8,875 bases of DNA, taken from Chloroflexota bacterium. GTDB taxonomy: Bacteria; Chloroflexota; Anaerolineae; 4572-78; J111. The notes below the pieces were generated by a model, which saw nothing but the letters and a program-made list of their open reading frames with translations, did no database searches and was not told the origin of the DNA. The position numbers were made by a program, and so were the translations under genes. Of this stretch, positions 7,810-8,875 are shown piece by piece (within the stretch, counting starts at the first letter, position 1; each line of letters begins with the position of its first letter). Location of the stretch: assembly GCA_003694775.1 (NCBI GenBank), contig RFJV01000536.1, positions 1-8,875 on the forward strand, read 5' to 3'.

Positions 7810-7820
7810 CAAGTTAAACC

Positions 7821-8875
7821 TTGGCTACCAAAACACGCCACCGAAAACCCAAACCCGGACCGGTTGAAACTACCGTACAGGAACCGCTGGCCCGCCCCGC
7901 CCCCCTTCCCTGGCTGACCGTAGAGGTGGCTCTGGTGGGGCTGGTGGTGGTGCTGGCAGTGGCTCTGCGGCTGTGGAAGTTGGCCGCCTACCCCCTCTCT
8001 GACGCCGAGGCCGGGCAAAGTCTGTCTGCCCTGGCTTTGTACCGGGGCGACCCCCTGCCCGATACGCCCTACAGCCCCCTGATGACGACCCTGGCCGCGG
8101 CCGCTTTCCTCCTCTTCGGCGACAGCACCTTTGCCGTCCGGCTTGGCCCGGCTGTGCTGGGTGTTCTGCTGGCCCTGCTTCCGCTGACCCTGCGCCGCCG
8201 GCTGGGACGGCGGGCCGCGCTGATAGCCGCCTTCCTGCTGGCCCTCTCGCCCACCGCGCTCTACCTGTCGCGCACGGTCAATGCAGAAATCGGCGCGGCC
8301 GCCGGCGCACTGATGGCCGTGACCGGCTTCTTCAACTGGATGGACGACCACCGCCCGCGCTGGCTCTATCTGCTGGCTGGCGGGCTGGCCTTGCTGGTCA
8401 CCGCCGGGCCAACCGCCCTGACCATCCTGCTGGTGTTTGCCGTCTACCTGGCCTGGCAGAGACGCGCCCTGGCCGGCTGGCTGTCTGCACCGCCTGCCGC
8501 CGCCCCTACCGGTGACGGTTCCGGCCCGGATTCCGGGCCTCAGGCCGTACCGTGGTCGCGGTTTGCTCTGTTTGGGGCCGGGCTGGCCGTGGTGCTGGCT
8601 ACCAGCGGCGGCTTTAACCCGTCTGGTTTGGCCCAACTGCCCGGCTTTGCCGGCGCCTGGCTGGCCCGCTTTGGCTGGCAAACTCTGCCCCGCGCCGGCT
8701 TCAATGCCGCCTTTTTGCTGGCCGTGTACGAGCCGCTGGTCGTTGTGGCCGGCCTCATCGGCCTGACCGATGCCCTGCTGAACCGGGACCGGTTCCGGCT
8801 GGGGCTGGTTTTGTGGCTGGTCATCGCTTTTCTGGCCGACCTGCTGATGGGCGGGCGTCCGCAGGGGCACGTCAT
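7821..8875 (+). CDS. TIGR03663-like GT-C membrane glycosyltransferase, 3'-partial
   Basis: An open frame of 351 codons runs off the window end. It encodes a multi-spanning protein similar to the dolichyl-phosphate-mannose-protein mannosyltransferase (PMT/ArnT) superfamily, likely moving sugar from a lipid carrier at the membrane's outer face. A short basic cytoplasmic N-terminus (TKTRHRKPKPG) precedes the first membrane segment at about 31-53. The following loop has YPLSDAEAGQSL, with D61 and E63 in the place of the acidic pair of GT-C enzymes. Next come FGDSTFAVRLGPAVLGVLLA and the LSRTVNAEIG segment (R151, E156), comparable to the family's conserved region after the second helix. A Gly/Pro-rich linker at about 220-245 separates membrane segments. 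It starts at TTG, 20 bases after the endonuclease gene. Codon use returns to the G/C-ending style of the YYY gene, its usual genomic partner. The superfamily is well supported; TIGR03663 membership rests on the N-terminal look and the neighbourhood. Confidence 0.75.
   Translation, partial: MATKTRHRKPKPGPVETTVQEPLARPAPLPWLTVEVALVGLVVVLAVALRLWKLAAYPLSDAEAGQSLSALALYRGDPLPDTPYSPLMTTLAAAAFLLFGDSTFAVRLGPAVLGVLLALLPLTLRRRLGRRAALIAAFLLALSPTALYLSRTVNAEIGAAAGALMAVTGFFNWMDDHRPRWLYLLAGGLALLVTAGPTALTILLVFAVYLAWQRRALAGWLSAPPAAAPTGDGSGPDSGPQAVPWSRFALFGAGLAVVLATSGGFNPSGLAQLPGFAGAWLARFGWQTLPRAGFNAAFLLAVYEPLVVVAGLIGLTDALLNRDRFRLGLVLWLVIAFLADLLMGGRPQGHV

Noticed and set aside
5333..7820. Transposon or integron remnants flanking the restriction-modification pair
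   Set aside because: No terminal inverted repeats, target duplication, transposase or integrase sequence found at either junction by eye.
7725..8870. Antisense open frame of 381 codons near the window end
   Set aside because: Low-complexity Gln/Gly-rich shadow of the TTG-initiated membrane protein gene on the + strand.

Overview
The window looks like chromosomal DNA of a bacterium of the phylum Chloroflexota (Anaerolineae-like). The strongest evidence is a DUF2298 'YYY' membrane protein next to a PMT-like membrane protein of the TIGR03663 type. These two families are known to occur together, mainly in Chloroflexi and some archaea, while the first gene (GlnE-like) points to bacteria. Most of the DNA is very G+C-rich with G/C-ending codons. 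The exception is a two-gene block at about 5.34-7.80 kb that is clearly lower in G+C. All supported genes lie on the + strand.

Layout: (1) 1-2694 is the 3' part of a large glutamine synthetase adenylyltransferase (GlnE-like) gene whose 5' end lies before the window. Between its two nucleotidyltransferase halves it carries a tandem ACT module that reads like the C-terminus of GlnD, the uridylyltransferase and glutamine sensor. (2) 2695-2773 is a short spacer with a weak stem-loop. (3) 2774-5332 encodes an 852-aa polytopic YYY membrane protein. (4) 5381-6877 and 6874-7800 are a translationally coupled restriction-modification pair: an amino-type DNA methyltransferase (motifs DPFAGSATT and TSPPY) and a PD-(D/E)XK endonuclease that may be XcyI-like. 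(5) 7821-8875 is the 5' part of a TIGR03663-like GT-C membrane glycosyltransferase. It starts at TTG and continues beyond the window.

How the genes relate: the GlnE-like protein would control nitrogen assimilation by adenylylating glutamine synthetase, and its built-in ACT module suggests direct sensing of glutamine without a PII relay. The two membrane proteins probably act in cell-surface glycan or lipid-linked sugar transfer. The restriction-modification cassette sits exactly between them with very small gaps, so it appears to have been inserted into, and may be transcribed with, the YYY/TIGR03663 operon.

The most notable items are the GlnE::GlnD-ACT architecture (with Asp-x-Glu in place of Asp-x-Asp at the AT metal site) and the restriction-modification insertion that splits a conserved membrane gene pair. 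No RNA genes, CRISPR arrays, insertion sequences or integrases were seen.
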